The notes under the pieces were generated by a model. That model had not been told where the DNA came from and made no database searches. It was given only the letters and a program-made list of their open reading frames with translations. The position numbers and the translations under genes are program-made. Below are positions 42,271-51,208 of a stretch of DNA of 64,000 nt, one piece after another; the first letter of the stretch is position 1, and each line of letters opens with the position of its first letter. This DNA is from Sphingorhabdus sp. YGSMI21 (GTDB lineage: Bacteria > Pseudomonadota > Alphaproteobacteria > Sphingomonadales > Sphingomonadaceae). Location of the stretch: the NCBI RefSeq assembly GCF_002776575.1, contig NZ_CP022549.1, positions 132,580 through 196,579 on the forward strand. Direction: 5' to 3'.

Positions 42271-42474
42271 TCAACTGTTGCAGGCGCAGCCCTCGCCTTT
42301 GTGGCAGATCTTATCTCGAGCTATGCAACTATCCCCACAAGCCTTGCCTTTGCTGCACATCTTGCAGCAAGCGCTGGTCTGCGCAAAGGCGGCCCCGGAC
42401 GCGCAAGGATTGATTTGCGTAGGCCCAAGCAAACTAGCGACAAGCGCAAAAGATACAGCAATAGATTTCATCAT
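42271..42474 (-). CDS. Secreted Cys-rich small protein
   Basis: 67 residues from ATG 42474 (GAGGGG site upstream). Signal peptide cleaved near AFA-QTS. The mature ~40 residues contain ten Cys arranged as CCKMCSKGKACGDSCIARDKICHKGEGCAC, which I recognise as a pattern recurring in many proteobacterial small proteins without assigned function; the Cys and Lys pattern suggests metal binding or disulfides. Stands alone between hipA and the mobilization genes. Confidence 0.65.
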   Translation of the reverse strand: MMKSIAVSFALVASLLGPTQINPCASGAAFAQTSACCKMCSKGKACGDSCIARDKICHKGEGCACNS

Positions 42475-42626
42475 AAATGCCCCTCGAAACGGGGATTGCA
42501 CATAATAAGAAAACTGTCGAATCTTTGGATTGATAGTTTCGGCCAGAACGTGGCCTATCTCCCATATTCGGTATTGCGTAAGAGCAACCCCAATTCGGAC
42601 GAATAGCATTTAAATTTGCGATATTC

Positions 42627-43310
42627 CTACTCCCGTTGACTCGACAATTGCGTTAGACTTCCACCGTAATTTTGCTTTTTCCGTGTTTTAGGTTGGACCC
42701 ACATCCTACCAAACAGGGCGAACCATTTCCAAAAGATTGATAACTTTAAGTCTATTAAGGGCGCTTTTTTTCGGTCGCAGACATTTTCCAGGTCATAGGT
42801 TTTCCAACGTAATACGGTACCACTGGTAATCATCTCGCAAGAAACGTTGCGACCATCAGCAAGCAGACACCATGCGGCTGTTCGATCTCCCTTTCCTGAT
42901 CCGGCAGAGAGACATTGCATAGCTGGAGCACTAACAATCACATGGCCCTGCTTGAGACTGCCCTTTGCTCCGCCAAACAGACTGGCAAGCTGGTCACGCG
43001 CCTTGGTGCCGCTTGTCATTGGACATGGTGAGCCCGGTCTGCACGAGCCATCAATTTCACGCGCGGCGATGCCTGCAAGCCGAATTTTCATGCCCTCCCT
43101 GCACCAAATCGGCCCATCGCCATCCCAGACAGCGATGGGCGTGCATTGAAACTGCTGCCCTGCTGCTATAATAGGTGCCCCAGCATCTACCGAACAGGAA
43201 TTGAGCAGAAAAGCGACTGCAACCAGCTGCCCAATTATTCGGCTGAACACGGCATTTGTCCCGAGTTCAGCACCATCTGCAAATTCTGTGCGGCACAGAT
43301 AGTTATTCAC
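42627..43310 (-). CDS. Thermonuclease-like (SNase) secreted protein
   Basis: 227 residues with GTG start at 43310 that overlaps the upstream stop (GTGA). An alternative GTG at 43250 would give a lipoprotein signal MFSRIIGQLVAVAFLLNSC with a proper lipobox, so the real start is uncertain. The SNase-like core shows CTPIAVWDGDGPIWCREGMKIRLAGIAAREIDGSCRPGSPCP and AWCLLADGRNVSCEMITSG, with several Cys pairs. Nucleases of this kind are common next to plasmid transfer genes. The C-terminus is longer and basic. Confidence 0.72.
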   Translation of the reverse strand: MNNYLCRTEFADGAELGTNAVFSRIIGQLVAVAFLLNSCSVDAGAPIIAAGQQFQCTPIAVWDGDGPIWCREGMKIRLAGIAAREIDGSCRPGSPCPMTSGTKARDQLASLFGGAKGSLKQGHVIVSAPAMQCLSAGSGKGDRTAAWCLLADGRNVSCEMITSGTVLRWKTYDLENVCDRKKAPLIDLKLSIFWKWFALFGRMWVQPKTRKKQNYGGSLTQLSSQRE

Positions 43311-43516
43311 CGGAAGCCGCTGCCCCGATCAAAACCACCAAATATGTGGTTGTTTGATTTGTCATAGGCGCTTTCGCGTACCTCGGCCTCTACGCTTCCA
43401 TCACGTCCCCTTCGGGTTTTAAGATCGCTTAGGCTGACACGGTTTTGGCGCGCCCAAAGGTCGACCTCTGCTTCGCTATTGAATGAACCAATTTTCCTGA
43501 AATGCCAATTACTCAT
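43307..43516 (-). CDS. Small hypothetical protein upstream of the nuclease
   Basis: 69 residues, AGGAG site 8 bases before ATG. Sequence MSNWHFRKIGSFNSEAEVDLWARQNRVSLSDLKTRRGRDG is basic and soluble; no family recognised. Its stop overlaps the start of the SNase-like gene by 4 bases, so the two are coupled. It lies just downstream of the relaxase gene on the same strand. Confidence 0.5.
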   Translation of the reverse strand: MSNWHFRKIGSFNSEAEVDLWARQNRVSLSDLKTRRGRDGSVEAEVRESAYDKSNNHIFGGFDRGSGFR

Positions 43517-43582
43517 CTAATTTCTCCTTGTTTGGGTAGTGGTTGTAGTCAGTTGTAAATCTTCGAACGACATCGCTCGCGC

Positions 43583-46500
43583 TCATAGTTCCATTCCCTT
43601 GCTTTTTTCAGGCAATGATAGGGGCTGCACGGCCTTTTCATCATTTCCTTGCTTGGCAGGTGTCTGCTGCCTCGGCGGCTCCGGTTTGGATTCAGAAGGC
43701 GGACCGGCGCGCAGCTTGTCGTCGGCCAGGCCAAGTCCCTCAAGGCTGCCGGGATCAAAGGGTTTGTCCGGATCGCGGGCGGCAATTTTATGCTTATCGA
43801 CATCAAGCCTGCCAGCTTCTTCAAGGGCAGAATATTTATCGCCTGTGGTGCGGTTGAGCTGACGGCCGAGTTTTTCCTTATCGTCGGTAATGACCTTCAC
43901 ATCGTCGCGGACACGGGTCACAGCGACATTGAACAGGCGCTGGTTGGACAGATAGCGCTCTTCCGATCCCATCACTACCAAACCCTTGTCGGTGGTAATA
44001 CCCTGCGCCATGTGCATATTGAGCGCATATGCCAGATCAATGCGTTTCAGCATCGGATCGTCCATACCAAGCCGCACAACACTCTTGTCGCCCCGCTCGA
44101 CCATCACGCCGCTTCCATCGATCCCCACGACACGGCCAATAGAGCTGTTCAGCAAATCGCGCGTTTTGTCATTCGCGGTCCAGCGTATCTTGTCGCCCTC
44201 GTGGACTTCAATTTCCTTGGTGGCAGTTAGATTGAGCTTGTCGAGCTTTGCGCCAGACGCCAGCTTTTGCGGGTCGAAAGCCTTGCGCTTTCTATTCCGT
44301 TCAACTTCGACCTTGCCGTTCTGAAACACACGCGAAACCCGGTATTCTCCGCGCTCGAGGCCGACAGACTGGAGGCGGGTCCAGACTTCAAGCCGAAAGC
44401 CCGGCTGATAGCTATGCGCATAGCGCAGCTCTTCGCGTGTCCGGTCAACCCGGTCGGCCACTGTCAATTTGAGACCGCCGCCTTTCAGTTTTCCCTCGTC
44501 TTTGAGGCCGGTCTGAATGTGTTCATTGAGATTGGCCCGGGTTTCACGCCCACTGGTAAACAGCATGGTTTTGTCGCGCTCATCCTCTGGCAGATTAAGC
44601 CAGTATTCGGCTGCCGTTTCCACGCGGTCGTTCGTCTCGATCACCCGGTCGCCCAGCAATTTGAGCGCGTTACCGGCGCGCCCAACATTGGTAAGCGCTG
44701 CAACAGCGCGCAGTTCCGGCGTTCGCTGGCGCAAATTCTCATTCATATCTGCGGTGGCAAGCCCGCCTGCCTGCGCTACCGCAAAGGATTTACCGGCATC
44801 AATGGACAACAGCTGCTTGCGGTCGCCAACCAGCACAAGTTTATCCACGCTGGCGACATTGGCGATCTGAGTAAGGGCGTGCATCTGGTTATTGGAAATC
44901 ATCGATGCTTCGTCGACGATCAGATAGGCGCCATTGAGCATGTCGCGAGATTTACTGGCCCGCTGCGGATGATCGCCTGTCAGCAGCGCGTCATGCTGCA
45001 TCAGGAAACTTGCCACCGTCATTGCTTCCAGACCGGTTACCTCTTTGAGATCGGCAACCATCTTGTTCTGGAAGGCCAGGCCCAAGGCTGGCTTTTTCTC
45101 AAAATCGAGAACATTGGCGACGGCACCGAGCATGGTCGATTTACCAGCTCCTGCAAGTCCCTGGACGGCAACAATGCGGTCACTCGAAGCAATGATCGTG
45201 CTTGCAGCCGCCATCTGCCCATCATTTAGCGGGCGTTCTTTTGAGGCTCCCGAAAGAACCTCTACCGCCCGGTCCGGCCTGACCAGCGGCAGTACGCCGT
45301 TCTTGCCGCGCTCAATTTCACCGAGGATCCCCGCTTCTGTTTCAAGCGCGTCTCTCGTCGTCACCATCTCGACCACATTGTCTGCGCGTTTATTGTCGCC
45401 CGGCACCAACTCGCCGCGGTTCGTTAGTTCGATCAGACGTTTATCGATCAGCTCCGGCGTCACACCATTTAGTCCAAGATCAACTGCTGTCTTTGTTACC
45501 TGATGTACCTCGAACGCGGCCTCGCGCTGTGAGAGAATGCGGATAGCGCTCGCCGTTGCCAATTGGGTCCGCGCGACCGGCCCTGTCATCATCACGCGTT
45601 TCAGCGCGGTATCAACGAGCGGATCACTTGGTTTTTGCAGTGAATCAAGAACGAATTGGCGCGCGCCCTTTAATCCGTCTTCGATCGCTCCAACCCCGCG
45701 CTCCAATAGCCCGGCCTCTTTATTAGCTGACACCTTTGCCTGCTCGATCAGCTGCTCCGGTACAAAACCGAGGTCAGCTGCGCGCGCTTTCCACTCCTGT
45801 GTCAGCGCGCCTCTATCTTCGACAGCAATCTTGTCGTCACGTGTGCGCTTGGTGATTTCACGCAATCCTTGCTTTGTCGCGGTGCCAAGCTCGGTCGCTT
45901 TGGCCAGTATATCCGCGCGGCGTTGGCTGAAGGCTTCGCGCACATTTTTAGGCACACCGGCAATCTCGAACGTGCCATGCTTACCCTGCAGCTGGACTGC
46001 ATAGCCTAGCTTTTCGAGCGAGTCTCTAAACGCAGCATGATAGATTGAACTGATCACCGTATTGTTACGCCAGATCTCACCATTATGAAGCGCGCGCCAG
46101 TTCCCGTCAGGCATCCGTGTCATATTCGCTATCACCGCATGGACATGGCCCTGCGGGTCGAGCGCCCGGCTCGTGTCATGCTGAAACAGAGCATAGACCA
46201 GATTTCCCGTCCGCACCGGTACAGCGCGGCCATCGATCTTCTGACGACCTTCGGCAAGATTGGCCTCCACCCAACCCATCGCCGTTTTAACCGCGCCCAT
46301 ATGGGCTTGGGTTATGCGTGTATCGCCGCCGACGAGCGAGAGCAGTGTGGCCGATTTGGGCATCGAGAATGTGAGGTCCATCCCCACCGCGCGCTTGCCG
46401 GGTTCACCAACCTGTGATCCGTCCGGGAGCTTGCCGTTGAGAATATTTTCGAAAGTTCCTGCGTCAACCTTGCCAGTGGGATTTGATAGCGGCATCTTTT

Positions 46501-47035
46501 CCAGTTTTTCAGCGCCGGCAGAAGTGTCCACGCCGTTTTCTAATCCTCCACCCGGAAGCTCGGGATTAAATGACGCCTCCTCGGCGAGCGGCGGGATTTC
46601 TTGTTTTCCCCCGACATTGCCGCCGATCTGGTCCGGATCAAATACGGCTCCGTCCGCTTCGGCGCGCTCTGGGCTCGCCAAAGCGCCATTCTCAGCGACT
46701 CTTCCGGCGGTTTCCTTGCTCTCCTCGCCCGCGCCCTTTTCACCATGGTCTTTCTCGCCATCGTCTGCCTCTCCGGCACCGTCCTCGCCGCCTGGCGCTT
46801 CCGCCTCACCCAGAGCATTTTCTTCCGGTTCAGCATCGCCGGGAACATTTTGATCTTTTCCCTTCCCTGCCCCCGGTTGAGCTTCCTGGTCTTCACCGGG
46901 TGCCAGACCGAGTAACTCCGCGCCTTCACCGTACCAAATCGATTCCTCGGCCGATTCCTCGATCGTATAGTAATTATCGGCAGCAAAATATTTCGCCGCA
47001 CCGCCTGCACTGCCAACAGGAGCCATAGAAATCAT
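43583..47035 (-). CDS. traA: MobF-type conjugative relaxase/helicase (TraA/TrwC-like)
   Basis: 1150 residues. Relaxase domain: N-terminal YF.ADNYYT with candidate nicking tyrosines (Y22/Y23), GMDLTFSMPKSATLLSLVGGD, and the HUH metal site H286 ... H298-V-H300 (ALFQHDTS ... GHVHAVIAN). Helicase domain: Walker A QGLAGAGKSTMLGAV, LIVDEASMISNNQ (motif II), LVLVGDRKQLLSIDAG and the C-terminal AYALNMHMAQGITTDKGLVV. It nicks oriT and unwinds the strand to be transferred. An acidic, low-complexity insertion of ~140 residues (about 48-188) interrupts the relaxase domain. Start overlaps the traD stop (TAATG). Confidence 0.92.
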   Translation of the reverse strand: MISMAPVGSAGGAAKYFAADNYYTIEESAEESIWYGEGAELLGLAPGEDQEAQPGAGKGKDQNVPGDAEPEENALGEAEAPGGEDGAGEADDGEKDHGEKGAGEESKETAGRVAENGALASPERAEADGAVFDPDQIGGNVGGKQEIPPLAEEASFNPELPGGGLENGVDTSAGAEKLEKMPLSNPTGKVDAGTFENILNGKLPDGSQVGEPGKRAVGMDLTFSMPKSATLLSLVGGDTRITQAHMGAVKTAMGWVEANLAEGRQKIDGRAVPVRTGNLVYALFQHDTSRALDPQGHVHAVIANMTRMPDGNWRALHNGEIWRNNTVISSIYHAAFRDSLEKLGYAVQLQGKHGTFEIAGVPKNVREAFSQRRADILAKATELGTATKQGLREITKRTRDDKIAVEDRGALTQEWKARAADLGFVPEQLIEQAKVSANKEAGLLERGVGAIEDGLKGARQFVLDSLQKPSDPLVDTALKRVMMTGPVARTQLATASAIRILSQREAAFEVHQVTKTAVDLGLNGVTPELIDKRLIELTNRGELVPGDNKRADNVVEMVTTRDALETEAGILGEIERGKNGVLPLVRPDRAVEVLSGASKERPLNDGQMAAASTIIASSDRIVAVQGLAGAGKSTMLGAVANVLDFEKKPALGLAFQNKMVADLKEVTGLEAMTVASFLMQHDALLTGDHPQRASKSRDMLNGAYLIVDEASMISNNQMHALTQIANVASVDKLVLVGDRKQLLSIDAGKSFAVAQAGGLATADMNENLRQRTPELRAVAALTNVGRAGNALKLLGDRVIETNDRVETAAEYWLNLPEDERDKTMLFTSGRETRANLNEHIQTGLKDEGKLKGGGLKLTVADRVDRTREELRYAHSYQPGFRLEVWTRLQSVGLERGEYRVSRVFQNGKVEVERNRKRKAFDPQKLASGAKLDKLNLTATKEIEVHEGDKIRWTANDKTRDLLNSSIGRVVGIDGSGVMVERGDKSVVRLGMDDPMLKRIDLAYALNMHMAQGITTDKGLVVMGSEERYLSNQRLFNVAVTRVRDDVKVITDDKEKLGRQLNRTTGDKYSALEEAGRLDVDKHKIAARDPDKPFDPGSLEGLGLADDKLRAGPPSESKPEPPRQQTPAKQGNDEKAVQPLSLPEKSKGMEL

Positions 47036-49461
47036 TATTCGATTTCCATACCGTCATCATGACCATGATCGCCATCCACGCCGTAAGCGGTCGCAAGATC
47101 TTTGGCGCTCGCCTCGAAGCGGGGATCACGCTGGCCCTGCATCCCGCGCGCAGCAAGCCCGGGCTTGGCCGCGTCCGCTCTGCTCGTACCGGGCTGTCGC
47201 CCTGGATCATCCCCTTCCCGGGATCCTTCGAGCGCGGCCTCGGCCCGCGTCTGAGCGGCTATCAACACCGCTTCGGCACCTTCATCACCTGCTGGCTTCA
47301 TGTCCTTCCCCGGCTCGCCCGGCTTGACATCATTGGCAAGTTCGAGCGCTGCAGCAACTGCGCTCGTCCGGCGAGCAGCCGCTTGCCTGGCGTCCTCTCC
47401 CGCTGCGTTGCTGCTTGGTACAAGTTGATCGCCCGCCAGCTCGCCCGCTTTGCCGACTGCCTTGTCCTGCGCTTCGCGGCCGCCGGCTTCCCCGTCCCCT
47501 TCGACCTCTTCGTCATCCTCTCCGCCGGGCATTCCCTTGGGCATTTTGGGCGCGGCGCGAGTGGATTTGACAGGCGATACTGCATCATCCCGCGGCTCGA
47601 AACCGAGCGCCACCTGCGGGTAATCCTTGAACTGGAGCACCACTCGCGCCGCCGGGAAGCCATCGGGAAATTTCACGAAACCGTGGAGGGCCGGCAGATT
47701 GGTAATGTCATCAGGAATGACCAGCGGCGCAATTTCCTTTTTGGGCGTAAGCGTCGAGGCATCACGCAAATTATTATAGCCATAGCTATAGGCTTCATCC
47801 ATCTGCCGTACCTCACGGTTGCCAATAAATTCCGCGCAGGTTTCGGCAGTTTTGCGGTCAGCGGTTGCCAGTATCAGTTTCGTTCGCGCCAGGCTGGTCA
47901 GGTTTTCGGCGCCCTCGCGTCCATAGACAGCCTGCAAACGCGCAATCGAATGCAGCCCCAGCACGATCGCCCCGCCAAACCCGCGTGCGGTCTGCAGCCC
48001 ATTCTCGATAGCAGGAAGCCGGTGCAATGCGCCAAGCTCGTCAAACAGATACCATGTGCGCAAGGAGCGCGTGCGCGGCAGTGTCATCAGCGTGTTGACC
48101 GAAAGATCGAGCCATAAAGTCAGCAACGCCTTGTAGAGCGGAAGATCGACATGGCGCGCGGAGACGAATAGCAGGCTCCCTGCTTTTTTTTCGCTGCGGA
48201 CCCATTCGCGTATCGAGAAAATTTCACCATCTTCAGGAAGGCATATCAAAGCCTCGGCATTGGTGTTAAACACTGCCCGGATGGACTCAGCCATGCGCGC
48301 GGCTTCAGGCGCTGTAATCGGGTCGGCGGTTGTGTCCTGAAGGATCCGGTGAACACGCTTCAGATCGGCTGTCATCAGATTCTCGGCGAGCGCGCGGTTG
48401 GTCGTCTGACCATGTTCGCTGAGCTTCAAGCACATCTGTACAAACAGCATCCGGGCGGCCAGCACCCAGAACGGATCGGAGCCGCCACCATCATGGGGAA
48501 CAAGCGCCTGCGCGGCAGCCGTAAATTCTGCCTGCGTCGAGCATTCATCGAACAGCGACCAGCTGGGGCAACGCGCATCGCCGGGATTGAGAATGATATC
48601 AGTTCGCTCGTCGTAAAAGGCCTCGATAAATGCCCCGGTCAGATCGAAGATAACCGCGCTGCCGCCGCGTGCGCGGACCTCGGCAACGACATTCCTGAGC
48701 TGTGTCGTCTTGCCCGCACCGGTTGTGCCAACCAGGATCGTGTGGCTCGCTTCCAGTCCGTAGGGATAAGGAATTCCGGCCAGACTATAGGGATGATGCA
48801 GCCCGGCCTTGATCCGTTCGGTAAGCGGCAAAGCGATGACCTGCGGGGCGGTCTTGCCGGGAAATAGCTGCGCCGCTGATTTGAAAAATTCGCGTTCATT
48901 ATGGGCTATGACATCGGCGAGCAGAATGTCTCGCGACACCAGCATCGCGCCCCGCTCATGCCGTTCCTGGAGGATTGACGATCCGCGCCCCTGTGCCAGG
49001 GTTATAAACCACCAGATGACCGGCAACGCAAATAATGTCGCGGCGCATAGCGCGCCAAACAATGCGCGGATCGCCTTGGCCCATGCAACCTGGACATCCG
49101 GGACAAACGGAATATAGCCGATCGGCACCTGCCGCAGCGCGTCATTGGACAGCACGATGTTCATTGGCTTCATGGCATCGAACTCCATCCAGCCCGATAT
49201 GGCCGACCAGATACGCCACACGCAAAGCTGAATTTCATGTTCGCCCATGACCGAATAAAGCATGATCCAGTACACCGCGATGAAGCAGGCCAGCCAGATC
49301 AGAAGTGGCACTCGCGCCCCTGCCATGAACATGAAAAACTGATGCCCTATCAGCTGCGATCCGCGGGTAAATTCACTGGCGTTTCTGAGCACCCGCCCCC
49401 TCGCCGAATGATGCTCCACCGTAACCGGCGAGCGATCAAATCTAAGCTCACTTCTGGCCAT
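47035..49461 (-). CDS. traD: TraD-type conjugative coupling protein
   Basis: 808 residues from ATG 49461 (MARSELRFDRSP); an upstream extension in the same frame lacks sense. Two N-terminal membrane segments near residues 50-70 and 115-150, then the VirD4/TraD ATPase domain: TILVGTTGAGKTTQLRNVV (Walker A), VIFDLTGAFIEAFY, LYKALLTLWLDLSV, WYLFDELGALHRLP (Walker B). The last ~170 residues are acidic and Ala/Gly-rich without structure. It docks the relaxase-DNA complex to the secretion channel. Overlaps the ribbon-helix-helix gene by 14 bases. Confidence 0.93.
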   Translation of the reverse strand: MARSELRFDRSPVTVEHHSARGRVLRNASEFTRGSQLIGHQFFMFMAGARVPLLIWLACFIAVYWIMLYSVMGEHEIQLCVWRIWSAISGWMEFDAMKPMNIVLSNDALRQVPIGYIPFVPDVQVAWAKAIRALFGALCAATLFALPVIWWFITLAQGRGSSILQERHERGAMLVSRDILLADVIAHNEREFFKSAAQLFPGKTAPQVIALPLTERIKAGLHHPYSLAGIPYPYGLEASHTILVGTTGAGKTTQLRNVVAEVRARGGSAVIFDLTGAFIEAFYDERTDIILNPGDARCPSWSLFDECSTQAEFTAAAQALVPHDGGGSDPFWVLAARMLFVQMCLKLSEHGQTTNRALAENLMTADLKRVHRILQDTTADPITAPEAARMAESIRAVFNTNAEALICLPEDGEIFSIREWVRSEKKAGSLLFVSARHVDLPLYKALLTLWLDLSVNTLMTLPRTRSLRTWYLFDELGALHRLPAIENGLQTARGFGGAIVLGLHSIARLQAVYGREGAENLTSLARTKLILATADRKTAETCAEFIGNREVRQMDEAYSYGYNNLRDASTLTPKKEIAPLVIPDDITNLPALHGFVKFPDGFPAARVVLQFKDYPQVALGFEPRDDAVSPVKSTRAAPKMPKGMPGGEDDEEVEGDGEAGGREAQDKAVGKAGELAGDQLVPSSNAAGEDARQAAARRTSAVAAALELANDVKPGEPGKDMKPAGDEGAEAVLIAAQTRAEAALEGSREGDDPGRQPGTSRADAAKPGLAARGMQGQRDPRFEASAKDLATAYGVDGDHGHDDGMEIE

Positions 49462-49750
49462 GAAATTGCTCCATTCGCTGCTCCACGGTGCGGATGACTT
49501 CATCGCGTTTATGGTCGGGAAGCTGGCGCAGCAAAACATCCACCCCGGCCTGCGCAAATTCTGTAATGAGGGCGAGACGCTGGAGGTTTATGCCGGCGCT
49601 CTCGCGGTCGGTTTCAACGCGCCGAAGATATTCCTCGACCGCGCTGCGAACGACATCAACGCCGGAGATCCCGCGCGCACGCGCCAGGGTTTCTATTTGC
49701 TGTTGGATGGATGACGGCAATCGAACCGTCGTGCGAATAGTGTCTGTCAA
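49448..49750 (-). CDS. Ribbon-helix-helix protein (mobilization accessory type)
   Basis: 100 residues, TTG start at 49750. The N-terminus TDTIRTTVRLPSSIQQQIETLARARGISGVDVVRSAVEEYLRRV is a CopG/MetJ-type ribbon-helix-helix domain; the remainder is helical. Directly upstream of traD and relaxase genes, such proteins (like TrwA) bind oriT, stimulate nicking and repress the mob operon. No similarity beyond the fold is claimed. Confidence 0.78.
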   Translation of the reverse strand: MTDTIRTTVRLPSSIQQQIETLARARGISGVDVVRSAVEEYLRRVETDRESAGINLQRLALITEFAQAGVDVLLRQLPDHKRDEVIRTVEQRMEQFHGQK

Positions 49751-50259
49751 TTTACCAACTTCCGTTTGGACAACGGCGCTGGTGAGACCTACGCAAAGCA
49801 GATAGCGATATGCGCCCTGCCCTGCCGGGTGTCAACTCACCTTGGTGGTGCCTGTGGTGACGCCTGTGGTGGTGCCTGTCAAAACGGCGGCAGTCTGACT
49901 CAAAACAGAACGCCGGTCGCTCTTGCTAAGCCCCTGATAATCCATAATTAAATGATAAATCGCCGGTACCGCTCGCAAATGCGTCATTCTGACGCACAGG
50001 ACCTGCCGTGTAACTATTTGTATTTACACCATAAAACCCGCACGGCAGTGCATACGGTGTGCCCCTTTTCCCCCGATGATCGCTTGGTTGTTTCTGATCA
50101 TCTGACAATATTAGTCCTGCGATTTCGGGATTTTCCGGTGAGGCAAAACGGGACTGGTTTGCAATGCCTGGGCCTGTCAGCAATGCCTTGCCGCGCCTTT
50201 GCTTGATCAAAGGATGGGCCGCGCCTGGCATATCGTAGTGACCGGGATGCGGTCAGCTT
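49751..50259. other. Non-coding region with candidate oriT
   Basis: 509 bp upstream of the mob operon without a convincing gene. It contains imperfect direct repeats of GGTGCCTGTGGTG type (49845-49880), an inverted repeat TGCGTC/GACGCA (49980-49996), a second CTGCCGTG/CACGGCAG (50003-50010 and 50041-50048) enclosing GTGTAA/TTACAC, and directly after it ACGGTGTGCCCCTTTT, which resembles the nic region of F-type MobF plasmids (GGTGTG followed by a pyrimidine tract). This is where an origin of transfer would be expected. Confidence 0.5.
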
Positions 50260-50511
50260 ATGGAGAGATTTGCCATAACGAAAACGCAAACAGCGACTGG
50301 AAAACAGGACCGAATCGAGTGGGACATATTGTCAGAAACGGATAACAATCAAGCGGCAAAAATGCTTATGGCGAGACCTGATAGCAGCGACTGGCTCAAG
50401 ATGATCATCGCGACGGGATGCGGCCGCGATCCGCTCGATGTGATCAACGATCTGGAGTCTGCGCTAGAGGTTTTCAATGCGCGTTTCGCGAGCCTCGTTG
50501 CAGCCCATTAG
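50260..50511 (+). CDS. Small hypothetical plasmid protein
   Basis: 83 residues, acidic, no membrane helix: MERFAITKTQTATGKQDRIEWDIL ... DPLDVINDLESALEVFNARFASL. No family recognised and no strong ribosome-binding site in front. It faces away from the mob operon. Confidence 0.45.
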   Translation: MERFAITKTQTATGKQDRIEWDILSETDNNQAAKMLMARPDSSDWLKMIIATGCGRDPLDVINDLESALEVFNARFASLVAAH

Positions 50512-50616
50512 CCAGCCTGTTTCACGGCTCTTTTTCCGGCCCATTTTTTACCGAATTTTTCCACAACCGTAGACACCCGTTTCGAGCATGAAAGAAGGGG
50601 GCGCTGCCCTCTTCGT

Positions 50617-50889
50617 TCAATAGGGCAGTTCCGGTTCTTCGCTAAAGCTGAACCAGTCATGCTGGCGCGCCGGGGTAAGGCATGGCCCTGTCTTTAGATC
50701 CAAGCATGCTTTGCCGGTGACGCTGTGGATGACCTGGTCGACCAGCCATTGCGGCATGTCTCCATCACCCTCGTCGATCACCACAAACTCGCCGGTAAAG
50801 TTCTGAATGACATGCTGGTCAAAGTCGGTATGCTTTGCTCGTTCCTTGGCCCGTGCGATTGCGGTGTAAAATTTCGTTTGGCTAGCCAT
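50617..50889 (-). CDS. Small hypothetical protein near the transfer region
   Basis: 90 residues with AAGGAG at the right distance. MASQTKFYTAIARAKERAKHTDFDQHVIQNFTGEFVVIDEGDGDMPQWLVDQVIHSVTGK; soluble, His/Asp-rich. I do not recognise a family. Shares strand and ribosome-site type (AAGGA-) with the DUF2493 and DUF736 genes upstream, suggesting one plasmid maintenance block. Confidence 0.55.
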   Translation of the reverse strand: MASQTKFYTAIARAKERAKHTDFDQHVIQNFTGEFVVIDEGDGDMPQWLVDQVIHSVTGKACLDLKTGPCLTPARQHDWFSFSEEPELPY

Positions 50890-51208
50890 GATCTGGCTCC
50901 TTTCAACCTTTTTTTGAAGAGGCTATAAATCCGGGAGGGGAGCGGTTCACTGTCAGGGACAGCGCCAGAGGCGCTGCCGCAAAGCGGGGTGTGGGGGAGC
51001 CGATTATTTTGCGAGAGCGAGCGTAGCGAGCGAAGCAAAAAATTGGGGGCACCGCACATCCTTCACAGCGGACCGCTCCCCTCTCACAATCGGTCACTCT
51101 GCGAGAAGATTTCTCTCCCCCTTTTCTCCAGCATCGCGCGCGGTCGGCGCTAACTGTGCAGTCAGCGCGCCTTGCCTCCAAAGCGCGCTGCTGTGTCGCT
51201 GCGCTGCA
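50890..51208. repeat. Structured intergenic region with nested inverted repeats
   Basis: 319 bp without a gene. An 11-bp perfect inverted repeat AGGGGAGCGGT (50936-50946) / ACCGCTCCCCT (51072-51082) encloses a short hairpin CAGCGCC-AGA-GGCGCTG (50960-50976) and a GCGAGCG repeat tract. May be regulatory or part of a replication/partition site; nothing firmer can be said. Confidence 0.5.

Noticed and set aside
46260..46853. Pro/Ser/Ala-rich plus-strand frame within the relaxase gene
   Set aside because: It is the complement of the acidic low-complexity insertion, with no start signal or family.
47059..48117. 352-codon plus-strand frame opposite traD
   Set aside because: Antisense to the TraD ATPase domain; no recognisable protein features.
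49462..49557. N-terminal extension of TraD to 49557
   Set aside because: Lies within the coding sequence of the ribbon-helix-helix gene and adds a non-family Cys/Trp-rich stretch.
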